From NCBI GenBank assembly GCA_027604005.1, contig JADGJT010000017.1, positions 1 to 64,000 on the forward strand: a stretch of 64,000 nucleotides of DNA. The letters are read 5' to 3'. A program made the position numbers and the translations under genes. The notes beneath the pieces were generated by a model. The model searched no databases and had not been told where the DNA came from. It worked only from the letters and a program-made list of their open reading frames with translations. Below, piece by piece: positions 1-10,541 of this stretch. The stretch comes from Dinochytrium kinnereticum. Its lineage: Eukaryota > Chytridiomycota > Chytridiomycetes > Chytridiales > Chytridiaceae. Within the stretch, counting starts at the first letter, position 1, and each line of letters starts with the position of its first letter.

Positions 1-16
1 TTTTTTTCTTTTTCAG

Positions 17-1895
17 TTTGACGAAAAAAATCCTGGGAAGAGAAAGTTTCTTGTGACGACTTATGAAACGTTTTGGAAGCGGTATTTGGAGATGAAGGAG
101 GAGGAGAGAGTGTTTTATGAGCTTATACGTGAAGGTTTGTCTTTTTATTTAGCTTCATTTCGGTGGTGTTTCTCCGGTATCTGATGCTTTAACCTGCTTT
201 TTCATCATGCTTACGATTGTGGTTGGAAATGTAGGCTCCCCTTGCAAGCTCTACTTTGAGTAAGTTTGATGGTCTTTGCTTGCGTCAATTTTAATCGAAG
301 TTAATAGCTTGGAGTTTTCTAGAGATTTGAATCCAGATCATGATTCTGAGAGGATGATGAAGACTTTTAAACAGGTTCTTATCCTTTTTCTTTTGGTCGA
401 GAGCATTGAGTGGTGGCGGGGGTGCTCGAATTGTTGGTTGTGCCTCAAACCTCCTCACCTGCTGGGTTTGATTAAATTGATACCGGCTCTCTTTTGGTCA
501 TAGTTCGTTATCAAGCAATTGAAGGAGACTTTCAAGATTGGTGTCTCTGACAGAGAATGGATTGAGCTAGACTCAACTTCCGAAAAAAAGTTCTCCCGCC
601 ATATCATCGTTGACCTCCATCATGCAGTTTGGAAGACAAATATTCATGCTGGTTGGTCTTTTTTTTTCCTTATTACCTTTTATTTGTTGCTCCAAAGCGC
701 TCGTTATCCCCCTTCTTTCTTCTTCTCATGACGCGACGCTTTTTTCATCGATAAAGGTTTGTTTGTCGCCCAGTTATGTGGAAGATTGCGCGGAAAGCTC
801 CAGGATTTGTCCATCAAGGCAGAGACTGGGGATGGGTTAAGTTCTGATGAAATGTTGGAGATTGAAGTTGTAAAGGAGCTGTTCGTGGTGACTGATAACA
901 AAACCTCTGAGCGAAACCTTTTCATCGATCAAGGTACTTAACAAGCATTCGCTTAAAATCCCTTACAACTTATAATCTCTTCCCCCGCTTCCCACTTCTA
1001 ACCCTTCTAACAACGAAAGGAGTGTACACCCGCAACCGCAACTTCCGCATCCTCCTCTCAACAAAACTCTCCAAACGCGCTCCACTAAGCCACACAAGCA
1101 ACCCAACAAAAAACTACACCCAAAAGGATCTCACCCTTTTTCTCCAAACTCTGGTTTGCGCTGTCTCCGTTGGACCTCAAACGAGAATACTGTCGTTGGA
1201 TCGGACAGATGGGGGGGTAGGGAGGAAGAGTGGTGGTGTTGGTGGGATAAGGAGGGAAAGGGGGGTGGAAGGGATGGTGATAGAGTCGCCGTTCCCGGAG
1301 ATTGACGGGTTCTTGAGAAGGTGGATTAGGGAGAATGTGCCTGGGGGTGAGAGGGCTAGGTTGCAGATGGTTGCGTACTTTAGAGATACTAGTATGTGTT
1401 TGTGGGGTGTTTTGTTTTCCGTTTTTTTTCTCGTTATGCATCCCTTCATTCGCCTTCATGCTTTTTTTTCCCGTTCTTGGTGTTGCATGAAACCGCGTTC
1501 ATAGATTTCTTTTTTCATCAGGCAAAACAGCAACGTATTCGGTCACCGGAAATAGATACTGCTTCCGTATTCAAAGAGAGCACAAGAGCAACGGGGTTTA
1601 TTACGTCGCAGAGTTGAGTCGAGGAACTTTTACGCAAAGGTTTCGCTCTTTCTTTGTGTTTTTTTTTTGCAACCAAACCTCACTCTCTTTTACTTACCAC
1701 CGAAAACACAACAAAACAATCAGATGTCACGACCCTGACTGCCGGTATTATCGCTCCCCCGAGGTGGAGATTCCCATCGAGTTGAACCCTTTTGTTGCTG
1801 AAGACCATCAAACGGCGGTAGACGTCGGTGACTTGATTGAGAAAGATGTGGTTGGCGATGATGGGAAGGAACTTAGAGGTGACGGTTTGGTCTGA
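17..1895 (+). CDS. PRIMPOL: PrimPol primase-polymerase (5' end outside window)
   Basis: Archaeo-eukaryotic primase that reprimes stalled forks and works in translesion synthesis in nucleus and mitochondria. Splicing about eight exons (17-134, 235-259, 308-374, 504-651, 757-933, 1020-1391, 1522-1639, 1724-1895) gives one open frame of about 398 residues. It shows the catalytic acidic pair in KLYFDLEF (split by the 260-307 intron), motif II FSRH, motif III LFIDQG followed by VYTRNRNFR, and the zinc knuckle residues of RYCFRIQREHKSN and RCHDPDC. These match human PrimPol in order and spacing. The N-terminus lies left of the window, since position 17 follows an acceptor site. The C-terminal tail after the knuckle is only about 50 residues, so the RPA-binding tail of the 560-residue human protein looks reduced. 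The gene converges with the next one. Confidence 0.93.
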
Positions 1896-2384
1896 AATCG
1901 CAGGATAACCTAGTTTTTCTATTCGGGGGTAAACAAGAAAAGAGGATCTTGTCCAATATACCAATCTACAAGTGGTGCCCTGATCGAGGCCTATTCAAAA
2001 AAGAGATAAAAGGGGTGGGGGGAAAAAAAAACAACAGCAAGAAGCTCGTATGTACATGGAGCTGCCGTCAGATCGGCTAGCAGGGGTGGGCAGTTGTGCG
2101 AGTTTCAGTCAAAGCAAAGCAGAAATAATGGTCATGAAGGAAACTTGGTGAAATCATTGGGCGTCGCGCTCACAAACCAAAAAAAAAAAAGAAAGAAAAG
2201 AAACATCAAACAGGTAAAGCAGGAAGATAAAGGAACGCGCAAGTGAGGAAGGCAAAAAGGAAGAGTGGAGCATGTCAAGAACACCAGCAAAGGCAGAATA
2301 AGAAGTGAAAAAACACTTAAGGGCCATAACCAAAACGTCAGACGGATGCGGCTTCTTGCGCGGCGTCATCATGGACTGACCCTA
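1896..2384. other. Convergent 3' intergenic spacer
   Basis: The 3' ends of PrimPol (plus) and the Ecl1-like gene (minus) face each other here. The stretch holds A-rich runs at about 2024-2033 and 2179-2200, and no reading frame with recognisable content. I see nothing else in it. Confidence 0.6.
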
Positions 2385-2906
2385 TCAGAAAAGACTTTCA
2401 CCAGCCTTTCGCGGAGACCCGCTCACAGACACCCCAGGCTTCCTTCCGCTGAATGCCAGCGCGGCGTACCACTCCACCGGTGACGACGGTGAAGGTGAAG
2501 AAGGGATGGATGAAGATGATGATGTTGAACGTGATCTCTTTGATGTGACTGACTGCGAGGAGTGATCTTGAAGATGTGATGAGGATGGGTGGCTGGTGCG
2601 GACGTGATGGTGAGGGTTGGTGGGAAGATGGGATGATGTCACGGTGAATTTGCCCAAGGTCTCGTTGTCTCGGCATTCAGAGGAGCAGTAGAGTTCGCCC
2701 TGATCGATGATGAGGGCAGTGTGGTTAGAGGATCGCTCTGCATGAAGGAGACAAAAAAGGGGAGAGCGCGAACAGCAGTGGTTCCCGAGGCACTCGCCAA
2801 GCCATCCTACTCATAAAGACAACACGCCTCCACCAGCTGTGCATGCATGCTCGCTCACCTCTTCGGTCGCCTTCCCGCAGAAACACCAGTCAGCAATGAA
2901 GTTCAT
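2385..2906 (-). CDS. Ecl1-like zinc-binding small protein
   Basis: Two exons, 2859-2906 and 2385-2735, join in phase 0 to give about 132 residues. Exon 1 encodes only 16 residues and contains WCFCGKATEE. Exon 2 opens with a conserved GELYCSSECRDNE. The spaced CxC/CG and YCSxxC pairs are the mark of the fungal Ecl1/2/3 family, short zinc-binding proteins linked in fission yeast to chronological lifespan and starvation responses. The rest is Ser/Pro/His-rich and probably disordered. The donor is gtgagc at 2858 and the acceptor is the second AG of tgcagag, the only choice that keeps the frame. The gene follows the BLES03 gene head-to-tail on the minus strand. Function here is inferred from the zinc motif only. 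Confidence 0.7.
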
Positions 2907-3212
2907 TCTCGTCGTCGTCGTCGTCGGTAGAGTCGAGTGCGTGAGGGGGGTGCGCTTGCTGCAACAGCTAACTGCTGGGGGTGGGTGGTTTGGGTGGGTT
3001 TTTTCTTTTTCTTGGAGGATGAAATCACATCAAACAAATATTTATTTGCAAATGCTGTGCCCCAGAGAATCAATTGGCCAACGTTCCGACCACAAAGAGA
3101 CCCTTGCTGCATCTTATCACGGATGTTATTCAGCCTTTTCGGGGATATCCCAGCCATCGCCCGACATCGCATCGCTACGCTACGGATGCGCACGATATCT
3201 CCTGCCCTGCCC

Positions 3213-4031
3213 TCACTCCTCTGTGAGGCACTCTCGCCGCAACGCCTGCATCCTGCTCGCAGTCTCAGGCTGCATGATCGATGTCGCTGTGTAAAGGCTC
3301 GGGCTCAATCCGTAGCTGTTCCCGCTGTAAAGCTTCAGCTGAGTAAAATAGTTAATCTTGAACGACTTGGTATCAAGGCCCAACTCCTTCAGCTTCTCAA
3401 ACACTCGCCGAACTTCCCTCACATCCGTGAAATCGTCAACGTAAACACAGATGACGTGCATCTCGTTGGGATATGCTAGTGTCCGGACTGTTGAGACTTT
3501 GGCTGACTCGCCTAACTCGCCTTTCACCACCGCTTTGGCGACCTTGGCCCATATGGCGTCAATGTGAGACCTGTCTTCAAAGAGAACCCATTTTCCGCAA
3601 AGGTTTCTGAAGACACAGGCGAGACGGAGCAGGTCGGTGGTTGCGTCTTCCTGAAGTTGGTTCTTTGTTTTCTTGGGTGGTTTTTCGGCAACCGTCTTGA
3701 GGCTGATGGATGGAGTTTGCTGTTTTGCGGAACTCGCATCGTGCAGCTGTGTCAGCTCTTCTTTCAACTTGTCCAAGATTTCTTGCCCTTCATCGATGGG
3801 GATGCCAAGGCCTACAGATGGTTGTCTTGTGTGGCGGTTGGTTTCGTCTCGAACGCTGATCCAGAAGGAGGTTAATGCGGTGGTGATGGAGGGCCGATTC
3901 CTTTCGAGGAAATCGTGTATGCTCGTACTCGCATTCTTTACGATCCAACCCCTATTCATTTCTTGCCTATCCGAATGCTCGGTATCAATGACTGACGGCA
4001 CTGTGTGTATTGTTGGTTCGGATATCCACAA
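3213..4031 (-). CDS. BLES03/C11orf68-like (DUF1917) protein
   Basis: Single-exon frame of 272 residues. The C-terminal two thirds carries the features of the C11orf68/BLES03 family (DUF1917): a GKWVLFEDRSHIDAIWAKV block, a GELGESAKVST block, a VICVYVDDFTDVREVRRV strand-helix segment and a closing YSGNSYGLSPSLY. The human structure resembles an eIF4E-like fold, and the molecular role is not settled. The N-terminal 110 residues are less conserved and look charged and partly disordered. I took the first ATG of the frame as the start, so a more internal start is possible. The epimerase gene lies 163 nt upstream on the same strand. Confidence 0.8.
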   Translation of the reverse strand: MWISEPTIHTVPSVIDTEHSDRQEMNRGWIVKNASTSIHDFLERNRPSITTALTSFWISVRDETNRHTRQPSVGLGIPIDEGQEILDKLKEELTQLHDASSAKQQTPSISLKTVAEKPPKKTKNQLQEDATTDLLRLACVFRNLCGKWVLFEDRSHIDAIWAKVAKAVVKGELGESAKVSTVRTLAYPNEMHVICVYVDDFTDVREVRRVFEKLKELGLDTKSFKINYFTQLKLYSGNSYGLSPSLYTATSIMQPETASRMQALRRECLTEE

Positions 4032-4194
4032 AATGAGGTTGTCAATAAGTGTGGTGGGTGGAGGTTCCAGATAAAAATATCAAACTGCTTCTGAAGGAAA
4101 ATGAAGAACAAAAATGCAGATATATTTTAAATGGCGGATAACGTGCCAACAAAAACGGAACTTTTTTCTAAATTACGGTGTTTGGTTTCCCAAA

Positions 4195-5119
4195 TCACCG
4201 CTGCTCAAGCTCCACCTATGAATAATCTAATTAGCAGCGGCAACAACTATTTACAAGACATATTCACTCACCAATACACCACCGCAATCCTTGGGATGTA
4301 AGAAAACAACAGGCTTACCGTGAGCCCCAATCTTGGGCTCCTTGTCAAGAACTCGAATTCCTTTCTCTTTTACGTCTGCCATCGCCGTGTAAACGTTGTC
4401 AACCTGACAGTGAGGGCGGAGAGAGAGAGAAAATATCAGAGCTCGGGGTCATGGTACTTTGAGGAAAGAAGTGGTCGATGGTGTGGGGTACCTCGAGACA
4501 AACGTGGTGCATGCCTCCGTCCTTGTTCTTTGCCAGGAAGTTGGCGATGGGGCTCTTCTCGCCGTAAGGGTGCACTATTTGAGGAAAAGCATGTTAAAAA
4601 AGACGGCTGCGACATTGCGTTTTCATTACAGAGCTCGATCTTGGTATTTCCGAGGTTCACGAAAACTGTGTAGACACCGTGCTCAGGAAGCGCCTTCAAC
4701 AACAAATAAACAACAGACAAGATTGTTAGAGTCCGCGAAAAAACCACAGCCAAAGGCCGGAAGTGAAGCGTGAGAAGAAAATATTCTACAAAGAAGAAAG
4801 AGCGATGCCCATACCACTTTCTCGCTAACATTCGCACGCATGACCTCCCGATAGAACTTCGCTGACTTATCGATATCCGGAACCGCGATGGCAACATGAT
4901 TCAGAATTCCCATTTCCCAGACCTTGAATCATTGCATTAGTAGGAAACCAGTTCCTTTACATCTTAAATCAAGGACCAGGTGATGAGTCAACCCACTTTC
5001 TCGGTAACAAAAGTACGCCTGGATCCGGCCAAGAGGCTCAACGATCCTTTATTTGTAGTCTGAATGGATGAGCGCAATGAGGCCTTGGCGATCGTTGAGG
5101 AGAGGCGTTGGGCAAGCAT
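4195..5119 (-). CDS. MCEE: Methylmalonyl-CoA epimerase, mitochondrial
   Basis: Converts (2S)- to (2R)-methylmalonyl-CoA in the propionate/branched-chain route feeding the B12-dependent mutase. Six exons (4997-5119, 4815-4922, 4630-4693, 4492-4574, 4272-4403, 4195-4215) give 176 residues. The first ~35 residues are basic and Ser/Thr-rich (MLAQRLSSTIAKASLRSS), as in a mitochondrial presequence. The vicinal-oxygen-chelate fold is clear: LNHVAIAVPDIDKSAKFYRE, KIEL, MHHVCLEVDNV and the closing VLVELEQR supply the expected His/Glu metal ligands. The last exon is only 21 nt (VELEQR). Its presence implies the cell keeps the methylmalonyl-CoA pathway, which model yeasts lack. The gene diverges from the SAC3-like gene. 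Confidence 0.93.
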
Positions 5120-5830
5120 GGTTGATGTTGGTGTGGTGTTGGGTTCCTTTGGGTTCACGGGAGAATTGATGTAACACCGACCGACTCACATCAAGTCAGC
5201 AGGTTGTCACAGCACATTCAAAGGTGGACTCGCAGATACGAAAACGCTGGGGTGTCGTTGTTAGTGGGTAGTCGAATGATTTTGGGATGTCATTGGCGGT
5301 TTTATCCTCTGAATGGACTGTACTGACTGGGGGGTTTGCCACACATTTCCAACCTCACGTTAAGTTTTCCAAACACTAGGAGCTTTGCCTCTACGTTATT
5401 CCTTTACGTAAAGAACATGAGAAGACAAAACAGCTGAGAGGGTAAAGTTACCAAGGTATAATGAAAAAAGTTACAATGGATGCTGATAATAAAACGGGCA
5501 GAAGAACTCCTCCTGGAGACTTTAAACTTAAAGCAAAAGCAGCATGCGACTTATTGCCCAAGAAGCATTGTGTTTGGTTCTCTTAATAAAAATCCAGAAT
5601 CCAATCATATCTATTCCTTTCGGACAGTTCACCGCATGATCGAAAAGTCATAAACCACACAGCTGATTAAAAAATCAACAATAAAATATACGCATAAGCC
5701 ATAGACTTCAGAAACCCCGTCTCTAAATTTCCTTCAATTGGAATCCCAAAAAGTCTTTAAACGGTTAACTTATTTAAATAAGTATGGAGGCATTAGCCTC
5801 CACCCATTGGAATGACAACTCTTCCAAAAA
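5120..5830. promoter_or_regulatory. Divergent promoter region, epimerase / SAC3-like
   Basis: About 700 nt between two divergent start codons. It is moderately AT-rich, more so toward the SAC3-like gene. No gene or clear repeat is visible, so it should hold both promoters. No specific motif can be assigned. Confidence 0.4.
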
Positions 5831-7133
5831 ATGGCATCCAACGACTGGCGAGCTCGATCCGCCGCTCAAGAACAACAACGCCGCGAAGGCGGTTCCAGAA
5901 ATTATCGAGGTAGCAGTGGAAGGGGCCGTGGATCTTCGTGGAGAGGACGAGGAGGAAGAGGAGGTTATCAGCAGCATCAAGATTCATCTATGGCTTCAAG
6001 CAGGTCACACTTAAATGGGAGGGACTTTGAAAACTTGCCACTTATCAGTCGTCAGACGTCTGAGGACATTAGAGAGCTAGAGGATAATAGGTTTGTAGAT
6101 AGATGGATTTGAGTGATGGAGGTTTTGATGCCTTTTTTGTTCATTTAAAAAGCCTGAGAAGTCATGGCGTTCAGGAGGACTTGCTTAAACACATCCAGTC
6201 ACTTGTATCATCCATTACGGAGCAGAACCGAAAAGATCGGCTGGATTATTTAGTCGGATTGTTTCGTTAGTTGCCTTGTTTTTCTCCTGTATTTAGATTA
6301 ATGTTGGTCTTAATTGTAAAGGAAAACTTCGAGAGGGCCTGGTTTCGTCTGGAAGATGTGATTTATTTGCTGTTGAGGCATATGAACTCTCGGCTGAAGT
6401 TTGCATGGATGCCTCTAATTTCGCAGAACTGCTAAAGACTTTAACGATCCTTATCACTCAAATATACCCAGCCCTCATTGCTTCTCGTGATCAAAAAAAG
6501 GTTCTAGTTTTTTCTTCCGCGCTTCCTCTTCCTAACTTATAATCGCAGCTTTCACGTCGAATAGAAATGACGTCTTATTACCTATTATACTTTCTATGCT
6601 TTTCGTCAAACCTGACACTACCATGTGGAGATGGATGGACTGTTCAACATATCCTGTCAAGATTTACAGCAGAAGAGCTTAAAGATCCTCAAGTATCTCT
6701 CGCTCTTCAACTTCTCAAAACTCTTCGCTTGGATTTCAATTACATCCAATACGCTCGGTTATGGAAGTTGGCCAGCCCTCGGTCACGCATTTTTCTCCGA
6801 GTAAGTAATCTAAATGCAAAACAACCACAGAAGTACATTTGCTGATCCCTCTCCGTTTCACCTCAACAAAAAAAAAAGTTGCTTCTGCCGCGCTTCCGAA
6901 GAAAAACATGGCATATTCTTGCCAAATCCTATTACACTTTTAAGGAGATTGATTTGAAGATACTTTTGCTCTGGGGTGAGGGGGATGAGAAGGACGGCGA
7001 AGATGCCTGGAAAATGTTTGTGGAGGAAAATGCAAAGGCAACGAATGCTCCCAGGATTTGTTTGGATGCAGGGACTGTGCATTTTCGGATACCCAGCAAG
7101 GGACGGAAGACTGGCGCCGTCCAGGCTGGATGA
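5831..7133 (+). CDS. SAC3/THP3/LENG8-like PCI-type protein with RGG N-terminus
   Basis: Five exons (5831-6090, 6153-6265, 6322-6500, 6549-6800, 6879-7133) give 352 residues. Residues 20-50 are an Arg/Gly-rich segment (RGSSGRGRGSSWRGRGGRGG) typical of RNA-binding tails. The rest is helical: an AYELSAEVCMDASNFAELLK segment resembles the helix pair of SAC3/GANP proteins before the PCI module. It is followed by a YYLLYFL helix, a KDPQVSLALQLLKTLRLDFN-like segment, and an RFRRKTWHILAKSY block like the winged-helix entry of THP3/LENG8. These proteins act in mRNA processing and export. The family call rests on pattern only, and another PCI family (Rpn12, CSN) is possible. The ATG follows an A-rich leader. 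Confidence 0.5.
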
Positions 7134-7874
7134 TAATCCCGTTTTAGTACTATCAATTACTGTATCGTACTTTTTATTAATTGAATAAAGCATACATCAG
7201 CGTACGAGAGAAGAAAGTCGAGGGGCAGAATGAAGGGCATCACAGAGCAGGTCAAATGAGCAAGAGCTGAAAAGATAAGGATTTGCCAATGTACAGCACT
7301 TGACTCTGATTCGTCAGGTGGTTCGGAGATTTTTCGGACTATAAAAACAGGTTTTTTTTACATTCTATTATTATCTACATATCATTCGAAGAAATGCAGT
7401 TTCTGCCGAGAGAACGGACCTTCTGCCGTACTCTTCTTCCTAACCATTTCGATATCAAAAGGAAGAGTTTAGGAAGCGGATGTTCTATGATGGAGCATCC
7501 GCGGTTACTCTTTCGACATTGTGATGATTCCTTTAAGAAACGATCTTTTGATCATCCTGGGAGGATTATTCTCAGTTGATCTAGACCAGTTTCTGAAGAC
7601 TACGCCTTCAATATGCCCGGTGGACGTCATCATCTTGGCTCTGAAGCAAAATACAGACGCTACCTTGGGGTGTTCCTACTGCAACGAAAGCAGTAGTTGT
7701 TGTTCGTGACTGATTTATTGTTATCCCCGTCATGCTGCCTGGGTAAACCACACGAATTCACGTCTGAGAAAGATGATGGATCGTTGTTTGCAAACTGAAA
7801 CGAAAATCTCACCCACGATTCATCCATTGGGGGGGGGGGTCCACAAAGTTGAGATAAAAATTTGGTCTAAGCTC

Positions 7875-7924
7875 TTCATAACACAGTTTATTACAAGAGT
7901 TCATAACACAGTTTATTACAAGAG
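7875..7924. repeat. 25-bp perfect tandem duplication
   Basis: The unit ttcataacacagtttattacaagag-type (25 nt) occurs twice back to back with no mismatch that I can see. It lies in non-coding DNA and is likely a recent slippage or replication duplication. Confidence 0.85.
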
Positions 7925-8282
7925 CAAGTGCATCTACAACAAAGTCCATGCCTTGCTTGTTAACTGGGGGGGACTAGCTTCAAGGAAGAAGAAACAAAGT
8001 ATCAGCAATTTTGAAGGAAAGAAAGGTAGTAACAGAGTCAAGTCGAAGAAAGGGTTGAGCATTCCGAATCAGATTCGCCTTTAATCTCTCATCCCGCTCC
8101 GGTCTCCCCATCTGCCAGCACCCTTACAGGCAGCAATCCGCGCACGCACGCATGCTGCGCAGAATGCCGCAGCAAGGACTGAGCAGGCAGAGCTGGGTGG
8201 GCACTGGTTGTTAGGCAGGCCGCACGACGCTGGGAGGGTAGGTCTACCAAAGATGTCCTCATGTCCAGCAGGTGTTGTTGTG

Positions 8283-8405
8283 GAAGGAAGGAAGGAAGGG
8301 TGAAGGGGGGGTAGGGAGTGTGTGTGGAGGATGGAAGGGGAGGGGAAGTGTGTGAGGAGGATGGAAGGGGAGGGGAAGGGGAGGGGAGGGAGGGGAGGGA
8401 GGCGC
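8283..8405 (+). repeat. G-rich purine tract with near-tandem 30-bp repeat
   Basis: The plus strand is almost wholly purine plus GT, with many GGGG/GGG runs. A roughly 30-nt unit (gtgtgtggaggatggaagg followed by ggaggggaa) recurs at about 8319 and 8348. The density of G runs fits G-quadruplex potential. Frames read through the opposite strand are just Pro/Ser/Leu repeats. Confidence 0.6.
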
Positions 8406-8637
8406 GTCGTCTCATTCACTTACCCAGACGTTTCAAGACAAGTTTTTTTTTCTTCCTCAAAGTGCCTGCGTGTGACCAATTAATTGCACTTGGAATTATT
8501 TTATTTTATTTTATTTGAAATAAATAAATTAATTCAAACTGACAAACCAAACGCCCCTTGAACACCACCCAACCCCATCCTTACACCACACACACACTCA
8601 CACCCCACACCCTGCACCATCCATCCAACCGACAGAC

Positions 8638-9534
8638 ATGAGCCAGGCAATCGACATCCCAAAGCCAGCTGCTGCATCAGAGGCCATCGTGCATGCATGG
8701 GAGAGGCCAGATGCTGCCTCCTACAGTCGCTCATGGTCGTCAAAGGCTCCTCCATCCCCTCAGCACCACCAACAGCCACACCACTCCGACAGAGCGAGGT
8801 CGGGTGGCAAGAACCCAAAGGGAGGCCGATCACCTCATAGAGGAAGCACTCCCCCCACCACCACCACTTTCACATCCACTGTTGAGGCTACCCCCATTTC
8901 CCGACCTTCAAAAGAGCATCCCCTGAGCCCAACTTCAAGTCCCAACACAAAGAACACCCTTCCAAAAAGGTACTCTCAGCAACACAATCGAGATGATCGC
9001 AAGGATTGGGGATCGATGGAGCCATTGAGATCACAGAATTCGACTCCTCGGAACAGGCCAACGTCGAGGGATGGGCCAGACACAGTGAAACCAAAGGGCA
9101 GGGGTCAAGACCTTCCTTCCGCAGTCGATATCAAACGAGATGCCACATCCGATCAATCGAAGGTCGGGCTGAAAAGAGTAGTTCAGCAAACAAAGGACGG
9201 CGGTCTGTCCATCAAACTCGTTAGCAGTCAACCGCAACCCAGGTCGAGGACCCGGCGTCTTTCAGAGGAGCCAAAGAGATTCGATGATAATAATATCGCA
9301 TCGCCGTCTGAGAGCTTCCCGCGGGCTATTCGTACACCACAGATGAATTCAAGACGTGGGAGCCGAAGGCAACAGAATGATCATGTTGTGCCGACAAAGG
9401 GGTCGCACATCATTCATGATGCACCGGCCCCTCCAGCTGAAGAGGCTGTTGTGGAGGAAGCGCTTGTGAAGAAAGATTTCTTGTTTGAGGTCCCAACTGT
9501 GGCATGCTGGGCCGATGATGTTGATGATATGTAG
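8638..9534 (+). CDS. Hypothetical disordered protein with acidic C-terminus
   Basis: An uninterrupted 298-residue frame starting at an ATG after a CA-rich leader, with no intron needed. The protein is rich in Ser, Pro, Arg, Gln and Thr and looks disordered throughout. An early HAWERPDAASYSRSW segment and a C-terminal FEVPTVACWADDVDDM tail are the only places with a distinct, possibly conserved sequence; the tail looks like a short linear motif. I do not recognise a family. Frame length in a GC-rich stretch and the strong bias toward low-complexity polar residues support a real but fast-evolving gene. Role unknown. Confidence 0.6.
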   Translation: MSQAIDIPKPAAASEAIVHAWERPDAASYSRSWSSKAPPSPQHHQQPHHSDRARSGGKNPKGGRSPHRGSTPPTTTTFTSTVEATPISRPSKEHPLSPTSSPNTKNTLPKRYSQQHNRDDRKDWGSMEPLRSQNSTPRNRPTSRDGPDTVKPKGRGQDLPSAVDIKRDATSDQSKVGLKRVVQQTKDGGLSIKLVSSQPQPRSRTRRLSEEPKRFDDNNIASPSESFPRAIRTPQMNSRRGSRRQQNDHVVPTKGSHIIHDAPAPPAEEAVVEEALVKKDFLFEVPTVACWADDVDDM

Positions 9535-9881
9535 TCATGAGCTATGAGGGACTTCTTTTCATCTTTTTTAACTGAATCATTATTTATTGTTGGGGCTCTT
9601 TTAGTTCTGTTGTATATAGCCAGCAGCCTGTGATGACTTCAAATAACAATGCAAATCTGAAACTAAGGGTAGCGTCATGCTGAGTAGCATAAAATGATAA
9701 CCACTCGTTGCGAATTCGACTCAATCGGACATCAAACAACATTCCTTTCACTGGCATTTTTATTCATCACCTGCTGCTTGCTATATACAACAGTTCTAAA
9801 CAAAAAAAGGCCGCAGCAATAAATAGATATCCAGTTCAAGAAGAGGTCTGGTACGAGCGAGTGTTGCCGTGCAATTTTCTC

Positions 9882-10541
9882 TTACACCTCATTTTCCTGA
9901 AGAAGCATGTTGGGAATGCCATCTTTGATCTGGTAGATGTGCCCGCAGTTTGGGCAGACCATGCGACCGGCCTTGACTTCGGTCTAGATGATCATGAAAA
10001 TAAATTAAGTTTAATGGTGATATAGGAAGAGGATGTCAAGGGCATGCAGCTGCTTTCCTAGATTCCGAACATTTGTATGCTTAATACAGGAATCGCTTAT
10101 ATGTCCAGTCTATGAAAATGAGAAGGGGCTATAACTAACCTCCATGATCACTCTGTGTATTCTTCTAAGTAGCTCCTCCTCAACGTCAATAGGCATCTCA
10201 TTGGGCAACTGGTCAACACCAAGCTAAATTTCAAAGAAATCCCGTTAGCAAGCGATCCTCCATGCATCGTCCAGCATAGGACCATCCCTGTAGGTTGAAG
10301 CTAACGCACCAAGAACGCAGTTTGAGACAAAGCCGGCCAATCCAGTTTGATCAAGAGCCTTCGCATAAAGTTTTCATTAAACTCTGCCTCCAAAGACTCA
10401 AGCTCCGCCTCCTCAATCCTTAACGGAAAGTTGTTCGAAGTGCATCCCTTGACATTGCACATGAGCATATTGTGTGTGATGAGCCTTTGTTTCGTTATCA
10501 TCGTTCAGCTGCGAGCATCACTTCACAGTTCCAAACCTCAT
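9882..10541 (-). CDS. TRM112: TRM112 methyltransferase activator subunit
   Basis: Zinc-binding partner that activates several tRNA, rRNA and release-factor methyltransferases (TRM9, TRM11, BUD23 and MTQ2 types). Four exons give 121 residues: 10537-10541 (five nt, ATGAG), 10310-10484, 10140-10223 and 9882-9983. With the tiny first exon the protein begins MRLITHNML, exactly the start expected of the family; without it the start would be an atypical MITKQRLITHNML. The centre has FPLRIEEAELE and FNENFMRRLLIKLDW. The end has the Cys motif MVCPNCGHIYQI and the signature DGIPNMLLQENEV. It is divergent with the SPOUT gene, with only 76 nt between start codons. Confidence 0.93.

Larger units (their letters stand above)
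7134..8637. other. Long low-complexity intergenic region
   Basis: About 1.5 kb without a supported gene. It contains a TATA-like ctataaaaac near 7338, a 25-nt tandem duplication (7875-7924), a purine/G-rich stretch (about 8283-8405) and an AT-rich ttatt run (about 8497-8535). Just before the next start codon there is a CA-rich leader. Short frames at 7394-7709 have no recognisable content. Confidence 0.5.

Noticed and set aside
2154..2372. Minus-strand frame with hydrophobic Phe/Leu stretch
   Set aside because: It overlaps an A/T homopolymer spacer between convergent genes; composition explains the hydrophobicity.
7394..7709. Two short plus frames downstream of a TATA-like box near 7338
   Set aside because: No recognisable motif or intron chain linking them; too short to support as genes.
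8081..8419. Pro/Ser-rich minus frames about 110 residues long
   Set aside because: They are the complement of the purine tract and have no complex sequence.
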